Shown: piece after piece, positions 1 to 7,311 of the stretch
Numbering within the stretch: the stretch's first letter is position 1
Layout of the letters: every line of letters begins with the position of its first letter
Origin: an uncultured Bacteroidales bacterium
GTDB lineage: Bacteria; Bacteroidota; Bacteroidia; Bacteroidales; P3
Length of the DNA stretch: 30,688 nucleotides
Direction: 5' to 3'
Assembly: GCA_947177315.1 (NCBI GenBank)
Contig: CAMWTX010000002.1
Location: forward strand, 1 to 30,688
The notes under the pieces: generated by a model
Told to the model about the DNA's origin: nothing
Seen by the model: the letters and a program-made list of their open reading frames with translations, nothing else
The model's database searches: none
Translations under genes and position numbers: made by a program

Positions 1-1343
1 ATATGTTTCTGAGCGGTGCGTTGCACGTTTACGATAAAGAAAGCGGCGAACTGTTCAATCCGGAAGAGTTCTACCGTAACGGCAAGCCGGTTCCCTTGAG
101 CGACACCACAATAAAGAACTATCTGAATCAGGCTTTGAACCGTGCCACAGAAGACAAACGGCGCAATGATGGCCTGTATTACAACAACACGCACCGTCCG
201 CACCATCACCGCCGCGCTCCGCAATATTCGTTCAGCAAGATTTCGATGGACGACCGCGACCTGCCGCGCCTGTTGGTGGGTGGAGATCGGGTAAAGGCCT
301 ACTATGCCTACGATGTGGCATCGGGTTGTGTGGTGGGGGCCGCATACAGCCGCAAGAAAGACGAAACGCTGTTTATCGACTGTCTGCGCGATATGTTCCG
401 CATGATTGACCGCAACGGTTTTGGTGTTCCGATGGAGGTGGAAGTGGAACACCACTTGGTCAACCATTTTACGGACACCTTGATGCGTGCCGGAGCCATC
501 TTCCCGTTCGTGCGTTGGTGTGCGGCGGGCAACTCGCAGGAAAAGCGAGCCGAACATTTGAACCGAGCCAAGAAGTACGGCACCGAAAAACAGTTGCAGG
601 AACAACCTATCGGCAGGTGGTATTCAAGACATGAAGCCTATCGGACACCGTCAAAGAAGGTGAACAACGAATACGTGGAACGGCAATACGAATTTGATGT
701 ACTTGTTGCCGAAGACTTGGCAGCCATCAGGGCATTCAACAATTCCGTGCATCCGCGCCAAAAGACCTATGGCGGTATGACCCGCTGGGAGGTATTGCAG
801 AACAATCTCAATCCGGCGTTGCGCCCCCTCGAAAAGGCTTCCATCTATCGTTATATCGGCGACAGAACGGAATGCAGCGTTGTACGCTCTCAATATGTGC
901 GTGTGCAGCACGAAAAATACCAGTTGGCATCGCCCGAAATAATCGGCTTGCTCAAGCCCTACGACCTCAATGTAACGGCATACTATATGCGGGCGGAAAA
1001 TGGCGATATACCGCATGTGTACCTCTATCAGGGCGACACATTCCTGTGTACATGCAACAAGATTGTGGCATACAATGAAGCCACGTGCGAACAAACGGAC
1101 GAAGACCGCGCCAATATGCAGCGGCAAGCCGCCTATGTGGCTAAGTACGATAAGATGATTAAGGAACGTCAGCCCGCCCGTGTAGGCCTGCTGCGTCCGG
1201 AAGTCTTTGAGCAACAGCCCCGGGCCACAGCGGAAGAACTCACGGTAGAGATGCCCGAAACCGGAACGGAGGTAACGGTGGCAGATTCCTATGAGGCTTA
1301 TTCGGAGCAATCCATGCGCGAAATGGCATTGGCCGACATTTAA
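1..1343 (+). CDS. Mu-type DDE transposase (MuA-like), 5' partial
   Basis: This is the C-terminal part of the phage transposase, which catalyses integration and replicative transposition of phage DNA. The frame is open at the left window edge, so the N-terminal DNA-binding domains are missing; 446 residues remain from the first in-frame Met at base 3, against about 660 for MuA. An RNase-H-fold core is visible: the first acidic site near residues 83-86 (SMDDRD), a second candidate in VEVEH (145-149), and a third in QEKRAEHLNR (179-188). A C-terminal beta-rich domain follows (about 270-360). The second acidic position appears to be Glu rather than the usual Asp, but I aligned it by eye. The MuB-like gene follows 35 bases downstream, as in Mu. 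Confidence 0.9.
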   Translation, partial: MFLSGALHVYDKESGELFNPEEFYRNGKPVPLSDTTIKNYLNQALNRATEDKRRNDGLYYNNTHRPHHHRRAPQYSFSKISMDDRDLPRLLVGGDRVKAYYAYDVASGCVVGAAYSRKKDETLFIDCLRDMFRMIDRNGFGVPMEVEVEHHLVNHFTDTLMRAGAIFPFVRWCAAGNSQEKRAEHLNRAKKYGTEKQLQEQPIGRWYSRHEAYRTPSKKVNNEYVERQYEFDVLVAEDLAAIRAFNNSVHPRQKTYGGMTRWEVLQNNLNPALRPLEKASIYRYIGDRTECSVVRSQYVRVQHEKYQLASPEIIGLLKPYDLNVTAYYMRAENGDIPHVYLYQGDTFLCTCNKIVAYNEATCEQTDEDRANMQRQAAYVAKYDKMIKERQPARVGLLRPEVFEQQPRATAEELTVEMPETGTEVTVADSYEAYSEQSMREMALADI

Positions 1344-1378
1344 ACACTATTGAAACAACCTTTAAAAAGAATAAAAAA

Positions 1379-2236
1379 ATGATGGCACCTGAACAACGAG
1401 AACTCATTTGGGCGGAAGTAATGCGCCGCAGAGAGAATTTCACCGGCAGCGACAGCCGCTTTGCCGTTACCCTTGGCATTTCAGCATCACAGTACAGTCG
1501 TTTGCGCAATGGAGAACGGGATCGTGTAATTGGCGATGACCAGTGGATCCGTATCGGCAGGAAACTGGACGTTTCGTTTGGCAAAGACAGATGGAAAGCC
1601 GCCAAGACACCGGCCTATATGTACATAGAAGCGCAGTTGGAACGCTGTCAACAGAACAGCATCAGCCGTATGTTGGTTGACAGAACCGGCATCGGCAAGA
1701 CGTTCACGGCGCAGTGTTATGCCAAAACGCACAAGAACGCCATTTATGTGGATTGTTCGCAGGTAAAGACCAAGACATTGCTTATCCGCTTTATCGCAGA
1801 GGAATTTGGTCTGAGCAACAAAGGCACGTATCATGAGGTGTATGCCGATTTGGTTTACTACCTACAGGTTATGGATAAGCCGCTTATCATCCTCGATGAG
1901 GCGGGCGACCTGCAACGGGCGGCGTTCAATGAATTGAAGGCGCTCTACAACAAGACAAAAGGCTGCTGCGGGTTCTACATGATGGGGGCTGACGGTCTTA
2001 AAAAGAAGATTGAGAACGGTCGCAAACGCGAAGATGTGGGCTATGCGGAGAATTTCGACCGCTTCGGTTCCCGATATCAGAAAGCATCTCCCAACGATGC
2101 CAAGGAGTTTGAAATCTTTTTTGCCAACTGCGCGGCGGCCATCTGCAAGGTCAACGCTCCGGCAATGTCGTTTCAGACGTTGCTGCCGAAACTCAACTTT
2201 TCGTTGCGCCGTATTGAAGAGGAAATCAGGAAATAA
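1379..2236 (+). CDS. MuB-like AAA ATPase, transposition target-DNA activator
   Basis: This 285-residue protein matches the MuB plan: an N-terminal helix-turn-helix region (about 22-65, with GISASQYSRLRNGE) and an AAA ATPase core. Walker A is DRTGIGKT (101-108) and Walker B is LIILDEAGD (169-177). In Mu, MuB coats target DNA, stimulates MuA and gives target immunity; the same role is inferred here from the domain order and from its place directly after the transposase. Two ATG codons stand in tandem at 1379 and 1382 and either could start the protein. No Shine-Dalgarno sequence is seen, only an A-rich leader, as is usual in Bacteroidota. Its stop overlaps the start of the next gene by one base (TAATG). 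Confidence 0.9.
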   Translation: MMAPEQRELIWAEVMRRRENFTGSDSRFAVTLGISASQYSRLRNGERDRVIGDDQWIRIGRKLDVSFGKDRWKAAKTPAYMYIEAQLERCQQNSISRMLVDRTGIGKTFTAQCYAKTHKNAIYVDCSQVKTKTLLIRFIAEEFGLSNKGTYHEVYADLVYYLQVMDKPLIILDEAGDLQRAAFNELKALYNKTKGCCGFYMMGADGLKKKIENGRKREDVGYAENFDRFGSRYQKASPNDAKEFEIFFANCAAAICKVNAPAMSFQTLLPKLNFSLRRIEEEIRK

Positions 2237-2877
2237 TGAGCAATAGACCGCTGACACTTCGCGACCTCGCGAATAAGAAATACCGCACCTTTCCCTTCAT
2301 CGGCGAATGGTATGAACTGTTGGGCAATCCGGAATGCACGGGCAGATGGTTCGTTTGGGGCAACTCCGGCAATGGCAAAACCAACTTTGTGCTGCAACTG
2401 TGCAAGGTATTGCGCAAATATGGCAAGATTTTGGTGTTCAGCCTCGAAGAATCGGCAGATATGGCATTTCGGGATACATTGCTCAGTGTGTTCACGCCTG
2501 AAGACAGAGGCGTGTTCGTGTGGACACCGGAACAACTTCCCAATGGCTTGGCCGATATGGAGATGATTTTGGATCGGCGCGGAAGTCCGGCCATTGTGGT
2601 GTTTGATTCCATACAATGTATGAATCTTCGCAGTTATAAGATGTACACGGACTTTGTGCATAAGTATCCCAACAAGTTGATGATTTTCGTATCGCAGGCC
2701 GAAAAGCAGAATCCAAAGGGCGGTGTGGCTCACTCTGTCATGCACGATGCGGCAAAGAAGATATGGGTGGAGGGTTACCGGGCGTTTTGCAAGGGGCGCG
2801 GCAAACAGGGCGAATACACTATTTGGCCGGAGGGAGCGAAAAGGTATTGGGGTGTGGAAAGTAATGTTACCCCTTAA
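2236..2877 (+). CDS. Second AAA/RecA-like ATPase of the early module
   Basis: A 213-residue P-loop protein. Walker A is GNSGNGKT (42-49) and a hydrophobic Walker B strand ends in VVFDSIQ (121-127). A Ser-Gln pair, FVSQAEKQNP, follows at about 151-160, and the fold looks RecA/DnaB-like rather than MuB-like. It is translationally coupled to the MuB-like gene through a one-base overlap. It probably works with the transposase and MuB in target handling or replication restart, but the exact job is not known. Phage Mu itself has no second ATPase next to MuB. Confidence 0.8.
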   Translation: MSNRPLTLRDLANKKYRTFPFIGEWYELLGNPECTGRWFVWGNSGNGKTNFVLQLCKVLRKYGKILVFSLEESADMAFRDTLLSVFTPEDRGVFVWTPEQLPNGLADMEMILDRRGSPAIVVFDSIQCMNLRSYKMYTDFVHKYPNKLMIFVSQAEKQNPKGGVAHSVMHDAAKKIWVEGYRAFCKGRGKQGEYTIWPEGAKRYWGVESNVTP

Positions 2878-3218
2878 AGTCTTGCTGTCGGAACGGAATA
2901 TGCTTCTGTGATAATTTCATAATCGGGCAATTCATACGACAACAGACGAGATAACGATCTATATAACGAGATTAAATATGCTGACCGCTTTTTACCAACA
3001 GAGACGGCAACGGAAACAAAAGCAACACACCATTGGTCATAAACAAAATGTTTATGCGGTGCATAATAGAATATTTGGCATGGCTCACAAGAAAAAGCAC
3101 CCTGCAACGCATCGAAATGACCTTTGCAGGCCTCAATCTGTTTCCGGAACTGTTGTAAGTCAATACAACAATCCCGTGCCACGATGGTAATATTTAATAA
3201 AAGTGTTGTCTTGGCCAT
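2874..3218 (-). CDS. Hypothetical protein, minus-strand gene inside the early module (possible moron)
   Basis: A 114-residue reading frame opposes the early operon and overlaps the end of the upstream ATPase gene by four bases. I do not recognise its family. It has several cysteines (CC near residue 17, CKG, SCEPC) and an aromatic patch (QIFYYAPHKHFVYDQW), with no clear membrane segment. Codon third positions are mixed and AT-rich (TTA, AAT, ATT, TAT), unlike the GC-richer early genes. A TATTTTTG box lies five bases before the ATG, which would make the mRNA leaderless or nearly so. Opposite orientation, own promoter and different composition fit a lysogenically expressed accessory gene. The frame stays open further upstream to 3311, but that part is antisense to the tRNA-like element and is not counted. 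Confidence 0.5.
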   Translation of the reverse strand: MAKTTLLLNITIVARDCCIDLQQFRKQIEACKGHFDALQGAFSCEPCQIFYYAPHKHFVYDQWCVAFVSVAVSVGKKRSAYLISLYRSLSRLLSYELPDYEIITEAYSVPTARL

Positions 3219-3222
3219 TGGA

Positions 3223-3230
3223 CAAAAATA
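3223..3230 (-). promoter_or_regulatory. Candidate -7 promoter element for the minus-strand gene
   Basis: On the minus strand the octamer TATTTTTG fits the Bacteroidota -7 consensus TAnnTTTG. No TTTG -33 box is seen 19-21 bases upstream, so this is a half-match. Transcription would begin very close to the ATG at 3218. Confidence 0.35.
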
Positions 3231-3242
3231 CGAATAAAAAAT

Positions 3243-3304
3243 AGGCAGTAACGGTTCGGTCGTATGCCATCTTCGACCGCCCGGTTCGATTCCGGGGCTG
3301 CCGC
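3243..3304 (+). ncRNA. tRNA-like structure lacking a D arm
   Basis: A perfect T arm (CCCGG, loop TTCGATT, CCGGG; 3280-3296) is followed directly by GCTGCCG (3297-3303). That strand pairs with AGGCAGT at 3243-3249 as an acceptor-like stem (five Watson-Crick pairs, one GU, one mismatch). Between them only 30 bases remain, holding one 6-bp hairpin (CGGTCG/CGACCG; 3257-3262 with 3274-3279) with an 11-base loop. There is no room for a D arm and no encoded CCA, so a normal tRNA is excluded. It may be a degenerate tRNA, a tRNA mimic, or a fragment captured by recombination. It sits 27 bases before the next gene. Confidence 0.45.
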
Positions 3305-3330
3305 AAAACACAATTCAAAACAACAGATTT

Positions 3331-3528
3331 ATGACACTTGACGGACACAACAAGGTAATTGCAGCGGGGTTCACGCTTATCCGCAAGCGCGATGTCCCGG
3401 AACCGGGCATTTGGTATAAGGATACCCACACGGGAGAATGGAGCAAGATGGCTCAATACAAGACCAAGGCGGCACGGGATAGACAATTCAAGGAATTACT
3501 GAAAAATGAACACATAGTAGAGGATTAA
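3331..3528 (+). CDS. Small hypothetical early protein (65 aa)
   Basis: A 65-residue basic, soluble protein with no membrane segment. Visible features are GIWYKDTHTGEWSKMAQY (a short Trp-rich strand region, about 27-44) and a charged helical C-terminus (KAARDRQFKELLKNEH). I do not recognise the family. It resumes the plus-strand early operon after the opposing gene and the tRNA-like element. Its stop is separated from the next ATG by one base, which suggests coupled translation. Confidence 0.65.
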   Translation: MTLDGHNKVIAAGFTLIRKRDVPEPGIWYKDTHTGEWSKMAQYKTKAARDRQFKELLKNEHIVED

Positions 3529-3529
3529 T

Positions 3530-4081
3530 ATGGCAGAATTAACCGACCAACAGACAGCGGCGGCCATTTGCCACCGCTACGGCATCAGCGATGAGCAGCG
3601 GAACCTCATGCTTTTCAATATCGGACACGTCTTTGCCGCTCAGTTTACGCATGGCGCGGAAATGGTCAAGGAGAAACTGTTTTGGGTCGTTTGGGCGCGG
3701 CTTTTCACTTCCGACGACCGTGGACTGCTCAAGTACCCGGAATTGGGCTCATTGCCTTATGCCGAAGTAAAGAATTGCATGACCACCGACACGCTCATTA
3801 AAAGAACGTTCTGCCGCCTGTATTACGGGGCTAAACGTCCCGACCGCAAGGTGAACCGTATGCCGACCGACCTCAATGTGTGGCGCAAGCGTTTGATTGC
3901 CGCCATCGGCGGCTGGCTCAGGATGACCGGCAGACAGGACGGCTTGGAGATTATTAAGGGCATCGCCTGTCGTGCCGCGAAGAAGGACGATTTCAACGCC
4001 ATTCCCAAGCAGCAACTGGTATCGCTCTACAACGCCTTTTTGCAGCGGCAGAAAGATTTAAAAACCGTTAAAACAATATAA
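3530..4081 (+). CDS. Hypothetical early protein, possibly GemA-like
   Basis: A 183-residue, mainly helical, basic protein. The C-terminal half (about 120-183) has IAAIGGWLRMTGR, IKGIACRAAKKDDFNAIP and LVSLYNAFLQRQKDL. This pattern reminds me of the C-terminus of Mu gp16/GemA-type (DUF1018) early regulators, but I am not certain and the N-terminus does not help. It sits in the usual place for such a gene, between the ATPases and the DUF3164 gene. Two bases separate it from that gene. Confidence 0.7.
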   Translation: MAELTDQQTAAAICHRYGISDEQRNLMLFNIGHVFAAQFTHGAEMVKEKLFWVVWARLFTSDDRGLLKYPELGSLPYAEVKNCMTTDTLIKRTFCRLYYGAKRPDRKVNRMPTDLNVWRKRLIAAIGGWLRMTGRQDGLEIIKGIACRAAKKDDFNAIPKQQLVSLYNAFLQRQKDLKTVKTI

Positions 4082-4083
4082 CA

Positions 4084-4743
4084 ATGAAAGAAAACATGGA
4101 AACAGTACAGATGAGTGCGGAGGAACGCAAGGAATATGAAGCGTTCCGCGCAGAAAGAATGAAAAAGGAAGCAGTCGAACGGATGCGCCAAGACCGTGAA
4201 GCCTACAAGCAGTTGGTCGATGAGACGGTCAACGCCATCTTCCCCGGACTGGAAGAAATCAGCGGGCTGCTTGCCCAGCGCAAGAAAGAGGCCTATGACC
4301 GCTTCCAACAGGCTCTTGCGATGAAGACGGAGCTCTACGAAAAGGCGGTCGGCTACAAGAGCCACACTTTCATCAACAATGAGGGGAACCGCCGCATCAC
4401 GTTGGGGCAAAACGAAGTGGATGCCTACGATGATACCGTGAACGAAGGTATCGCAAAGGTCAAGGCTTTCATCGAATCCTTGGCTAAGGATGATGACAGC
4501 AAGATGCTTGTGGAGGGCATTCTGAAACTCTTGACCAAGGACAATAAGGGCAATCTGAAGGCTTCCCGTGTGATGCAGTTGCGCAAGATGGCCGATGAGA
4601 GCGGCAACGAGCAGTTTATTGACGGGGTTCGCATCATCGAGGCGGCCTACCGCCCCACCGTGTCGAAATTCTACGTCCGTGCCGAACGCAAGCTTGACAA
4701 TGGCGAATGGGTGGCCGTGCCGCTCGGAATGACGGAGGCGTAA
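4084..4743 (+). CDS. DUF3164 family protein
   Basis: A 219-residue protein that fits DUF3164, a family common in the early region of Mu-like phages and of unknown biochemical function. The N-terminal 90 residues are strongly charged and helical (coiled-coil-like, EERKEYEAFRAERMKKEA). The middle has a short beta section (GNRRITLGQNEVDAYDD, about 101-117) and the C-terminus ends in FYVRAERKLDNGEWVAVPL. A second ATG lies 15 bases in (METVQM), and the ATG at 4084 or the one at 4096 could be used. The next gene starts one base after its stop. Confidence 0.85.
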   Translation: MKENMETVQMSAEERKEYEAFRAERMKKEAVERMRQDREAYKQLVDETVNAIFPGLEEISGLLAQRKKEAYDRFQQALAMKTELYEKAVGYKSHTFINNEGNRRITLGQNEVDAYDDTVNEGIAKVKAFIESLAKDDDSKMLVEGILKLLTKDNKGNLKASRVMQLRKMADESGNEQFIDGVRIIEAAYRPTVSKFYVRAERKLDNGEWVAVPLGMTEA

Positions 4744-4744
4744 T

Positions 4745-5050
4745 ATGGAAGTGGTCTATATCAGCGGCAAAGTAACCGGTCGCCCATGGAATGAAGTGGA
4801 GGAACAATTCTTGAAGGCTTCAAGCGTTGTCCGTCATCATGGCTGCGTTCCGGTTGTGCCGATATTCCTGTGCAAATGGGGTTGGTCGTGGTTTGACTGC
4901 ATGAGGGTCTGCATAGGTGAATTGGTGAATTGCGACAAGATTCTGATGTTGCCGGGGTGGAAAAAGAGCCGGGGTGCGAGGATTGAGTGGCTGGTGGCGT
5001 TGGCGTGCGGCATACCCGTACTAAAATACAAGAGCCATGAATCCGATTGA
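4745..5050 (+). CDS. DUF4406 domain protein (nucleoside deoxyribosyltransferase-like fold)
   Basis: A 101-residue protein starting with VYISGKVTGRPW, the typical opening of DUF4406 proteins, which have a fold related to nucleoside 2-deoxyribosyltransferases. Other family features are CDKILMLPGWKKSRGARIEW (about 64-83), with the short loop that would contact a nucleotide base or sugar, and a C-terminal strand. DUF4406 proteins are common in phage early operons and their substrate is unknown. The gene overlaps the next one by 14 bases. Confidence 0.85.
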   Translation: MEVVYISGKVTGRPWNEVEEQFLKASSVVRHHGCVPVVPIFLCKWGWSWFDCMRVCIGELVNCDKILMLPGWKKSRGARIEWLVALACGIPVLKYKSHESD

Positions 5051-5486
5051 TGTTTTGTACGACCCCAAGGCAAGCAAGGACACGCTGCGCCGTGCCCTTG
5101 CCGCCGCCCTTGGCGTACCGGTTCCAGAGGCGACCACGGCTACATCTTCCCTGTTCAACGCTTGCAGGGAGGTGTTTATGGAAGCCTACAACAACCATAC
5201 GGGGCTGTCTTATCGCTTCGGCAGCCGGGACGGCATGGCCTTGCAGTCCATCATCGACCAGTTGCGCGTGCTCTTGGCCGACAAAGGTGATGAGAGTGTG
5301 CTGGGCGGTTTCCGCGCCCTGATCGCCAACCTGCCGGACTGGTACAGGCAGAACCAGTTCAACCTGCCTGTAATCGACAAAAAGTTCAACGACATTGTGT
5401 CTTCAATTAAATCAACCAAACATGGAAACAGCAGCCATATCAGTGCCGACTACAAACGCAGAGTTCTTGGCGACCTACTCGCCTGA
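5037..5486 (+). CDS. Hypothetical early protein (149 aa)
   Basis: A soluble helical protein with no recognised domain. It begins inside the end of the DUF4406 gene (14-base overlap) and its own end overlaps the next gene by 65 bases in another frame, so its C-terminal 20 or so residues (basic, DYKRRVLGDLLA) are read from the next gene's 5' end. The strongest internal feature is a helix with DGMALQSIIDQLRVLLADKG (about 63-82). It lies in the early operon and has the same high-GC codon use as its neighbours. Function unknown. Confidence 0.65.
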   Translation: MNPIDVLYDPKASKDTLRRALAAALGVPVPEATTATSSLFNACREVFMEAYNNHTGLSYRFGSRDGMALQSIIDQLRVLLADKGDESVLGGFRALIANLPDWYRQNQFNLPVIDKKFNDIVSSIKSTKHGNSSHISADYKRRVLGDLLA

Positions 5487-5997
5487 ACGGTGTGCCATCG
5501 CGTTCCGCGATGTACGCACCACCGAACAGGCCATTACACTTGCCAAAAGCGGCAATATCGCCACCTTGGGAGCCTTGCAGCGCAACTGCGGTGTGCAGAA
5601 GATTGCCGCCTTGCTCAAACTGTACCTTATTGAACTCAACGAAGTGCTGGGGTTGAAGTCTCCCATGACGGAAGCGCAGATAGACCAAGTGGCCGATGAA
5701 GTGCTTGCTCGGTATCGCTACCTTACGATGGCCGACATCAACCTTGTGTTCCGGCGCATCAAGTGCGGCGAATGCGGCAAATTATACGACAGGCTTACCA
5801 TGCCGCAGTTGATGAGCATCTTTGCCGATTACGACACCGAGCGTGCCGAAATCGCAGCACAGCAGTCCATCGCTGAAGCGGAGTATTACAAGGGCGACCA
5901 CACCCGGAGCTCCGATCATGCAAGGGATGTTTACCAACGCGCACGGAAAATGGAGTTTGAGAGGGCATTCAAGCCTAAGAAAAAGAAAGGGAAATAA
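5422..5997 (+). CDS. Hypothetical early protein (191 aa) with basic tail
   Basis: The ATG at 5422 (METAAISVP) is chosen over an upstream one at 5395 because the upstream residues look non-coding. The protein is mostly helical, has one short Cys pair (IKCGECGKLYDRL, about 113-125) that could bind metal only with partners elsewhere, and ends in a very basic tail (FKPKKKKGK). Such a tail fits nucleic-acid binding. I do not recognise the family; it recurs in my memory in Mu-like phages of Bacteroidales, but this is weak. It overlaps the preceding gene by 65 bases. Confidence 0.7.
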   Translation: METAAISVPTTNAEFLATYSPERCAIAFRDVRTTEQAITLAKSGNIATLGALQRNCGVQKIAALLKLYLIELNEVLGLKSPMTEAQIDQVADEVLARYRYLTMADINLVFRRIKCGECGKLYDRLTMPQLMSIFADYDTERAEIAAQQSIAEAEYYKGDHTRSSDHARDVYQRARKMEFERAFKPKKKKGK

Positions 5998-6068
5998 AAA
6001 AGGCCACGCCCCGATTGCTCGTAACGTAGCCCCAACACCAATGGCAAAAGTACGAAAAATCGGTAAAA

Positions 6069-6290
6069 ATGGCGTACAATCGAAAAGGTTATTTGTTGCG
6101 GGCAAAGAAAATACAAGAAATCGACAGGGAGCATTATGAGCCCTATCATGATTCTTGCCACAAGATGGTATGGCGTACGCATATACGTCCCCTCTATGGT
6201 TGCAGCTACAAGACCTTTCTAAAATATCTCAAAGCCCGGACGGACGAAGACCGAAATCCATCCGATGACAATCAATTAAGCCTTTTTTAA
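6069..6290 (+). CDS. Small hypothetical early protein (73 aa), last gene of early operon
   Basis: A 73-residue basic protein with a Cys/His/Trp-rich middle (YHDSCHKMVWRTHIRPLYGCSY, in two parts around residues 26-47) and a helix FLKYLKARTDEDR. The C-terminal NQLSLF resembles the QL[SD]LF clamp-binding motif through which proteins bind the DNA polymerase III beta clamp, but this could be chance. The gene ends at the terminator that closes the early operon. Family not recognised. Confidence 0.65.
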   Translation: MAYNRKGYLLRAKKIQEIDREHYEPYHDSCHKMVWRTHIRPLYGCSYKTFLKYLKARTDEDRNPSDDNQLSLF

Positions 6291-6314
6291 GCCTCCTATA
6301 CGGAGGCTTTTTTT
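6289..6314 (+). terminator. Rho-independent terminator of the early operon
   Basis: An 8-bp perfect stem (AAGCCTCC / GGAGGCTT) with a 5-base loop is followed by five more Ts. It lies right at the stop of the last early gene and separates the plus-strand early operon from the convergent minus-strand head module, whose last stop codon (6296-6298) lies inside the stem. Confidence 0.85.
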
Positions 6315-6781
6315 ATAGACATTGCAGGTAAAACCTGTTGCTGTGATGTGGTTTTTACGGCAGTTCTGTCGGTATATCCACATCTATACCGAATAACAAA
6401 TTCCCGAATTGCGTCTTCACGGATTGTTTTAGCGATATGGATACGGTGCATCGGGCTGAACGTAGCCCCGGAAAGGCCATGCAGGCATCTGTGCAGGGTG
6501 TTGATTAAGTCGAAGATGCGCAATTCCCGTTCCTTTTCTTCTTCCGGGCTTCCCTGGTCTATGCCGTTATAGATAAGGTCGGCCAAGGTTATCTGTATCT
6601 CTAAATCCGCTTGTTGTGCCTGGCGGGATAATTGGCTGTATGTGGCCTCTCCTAAATCAATAAGCGCACAGGGGAAGTTTACCGGCGGCTGCTCGATGTT
6701 AAGTTGCCCCCAGTTTTCGGCAACGTATAAGTCCGGAACGTTCTTTAATGCCGTTAAAACGGCGTTGAAAATGTCTTTCAT
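6296..6781 (-). CDS. Tail-completion / gp37-like protein
   Basis: A 161-residue protein at the end of the head-connector module. It has the look of small tail terminator or completion proteins: an N-terminal helix (IFNAVLTALKNVPDLYVAENWGQ in part, residues 4-20), a strand with FPCALIDLG, and an alternating strand LEIQITLADL, as in proteins that load onto the tail tube end. Its position after the gpG-like gene matches Mu gp37 or DUF1834-type genes. The start overlaps the gpG stop by four bases (ATGA). The assignment rests on position and general pattern, not on a diagnostic motif. Confidence 0.7.
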   Translation of the reverse strand: MKDIFNAVLTALKNVPDLYVAENWGQLNIEQPPVNFPCALIDLGEATYSQLSRQAQQADLEIQITLADLIYNGIDQGSPEEEKERELRIFDLINTLHRCLHGLSGATFSPMHRIHIAKTIREDAIREFVIRYRCGYTDRTAVKTTSQQQVLPAMSIKKASV

Positions 6782-7290
6782 GACTTCATTATTTTATCAA
6801 GTTGGTATTTGAGTTCCCGATCGGTCGCCTTTATGATATCGGGCGAAAAACCGAGATATTTCCGTTGGGGATAACGAACCTTGCGGGCAAACGCTTTCAC
6901 TTGGTAACGTTTGCCACTCTTGGGATGCTTACGGTGGTGCGGCTTGATATGCTGCACCACATTACCGCCCTCGTTATGGATCTTGGCATAAGGAACCTTA
7001 CCCAAGTCCACGCCCACCCGGACATGGTCGGCCAATGGGTGCGCCTTGACACTGTTTTGCAGTAGCCCCGTTTGGTGCAATATGCGTTTTCCTGCTGTTT
7101 TGGCCGTCTCTTTTTTGCGTTTCGGCCACTTGGTTGCAGACCCATTTGATATGAAGCCTTGCGCCGAGAAATTGGCATCTTTCATCTTTTCAGCCGCCCC
7201 GGCAACAAACTTTGGCAACTTTTTTACAAGCTGCTCTATTTGGGCGTGTTTACGCCGGAAGTCCCCAGGCATGTTTTGTAAATCGCGCAT
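6778..7290 (-). CDS. Phage virion morphogenesis protein (Mu gpG / tail completion S family)
   Basis: A 170-residue, very basic protein. The diagnostic features are LHQTGLLQNSVKAHP (about 90-104) followed by VPYAKIHNEGG (about 118-128), the hallmark of Mu gpG-like and P2 S-like virion morphogenesis proteins, then a Lys/Arg/His-rich segment and YLGFSPDI near the end. These proteins act in head completion and head-tail joining. It follows the gpF-like gene, as in Mu, but the two are separated by an 84-base spacer that holds a likely small RNA gene on the other strand. Confidence 0.9.
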   Translation of the reverse strand: MRDLQNMPGDFRRKHAQIEQLVKKLPKFVAGAAEKMKDANFSAQGFISNGSATKWPKRKKETAKTAGKRILHQTGLLQNSVKAHPLADHVRVGVDLGKVPYAKIHNEGGNVVQHIKPHHRKHPKSGKRYQVKAFARKVRYPQRKYLGFSPDIIKATDRELKYQLDKIMKS

Positions 7291-7305
7291 GATTGTGTAT
7301 CTTTG
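7275..7305 (+). promoter_or_regulatory. Bacteroidota-type promoter for a small RNA (plus strand)
   Basis: TTTG at 7275-7278, a 19-base spacer, and TATCTTTG at 7298-7305 match the Bacteroidota consensus (TTTG, 19-21 bases, TAnnTTTG) in full. It points away from the gpG start and into the inverted repeat at 7313-7385. The -33 box lies inside the first codons of the gpG-like gene on the other strand. The expected transcription start, about 6-7 bases downstream, falls at the base of the hairpin. Confidence 0.65.
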
Positions 7306-7311
7306 TGATCA

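Noticed and set aside
651..1310. 219-codon minus-strand frame in the transposase gene
   Set aside because: Antisense shadow of a well-supported transposase; no promoter or independent coding signal.
3219..3311. Upstream extension of the minus-strand gene to 3311
   Set aside because: The added residues (SPGIEPG and so on) are the typical antisense reading of a tRNA T arm, and the promoter box would lie inside the gene.
5822..6139. 105-codon plus-strand frame across the end of the 191-aa gene
   Set aside because: Lies mostly inside better-supported genes in other frames and its composition is not protein-like.
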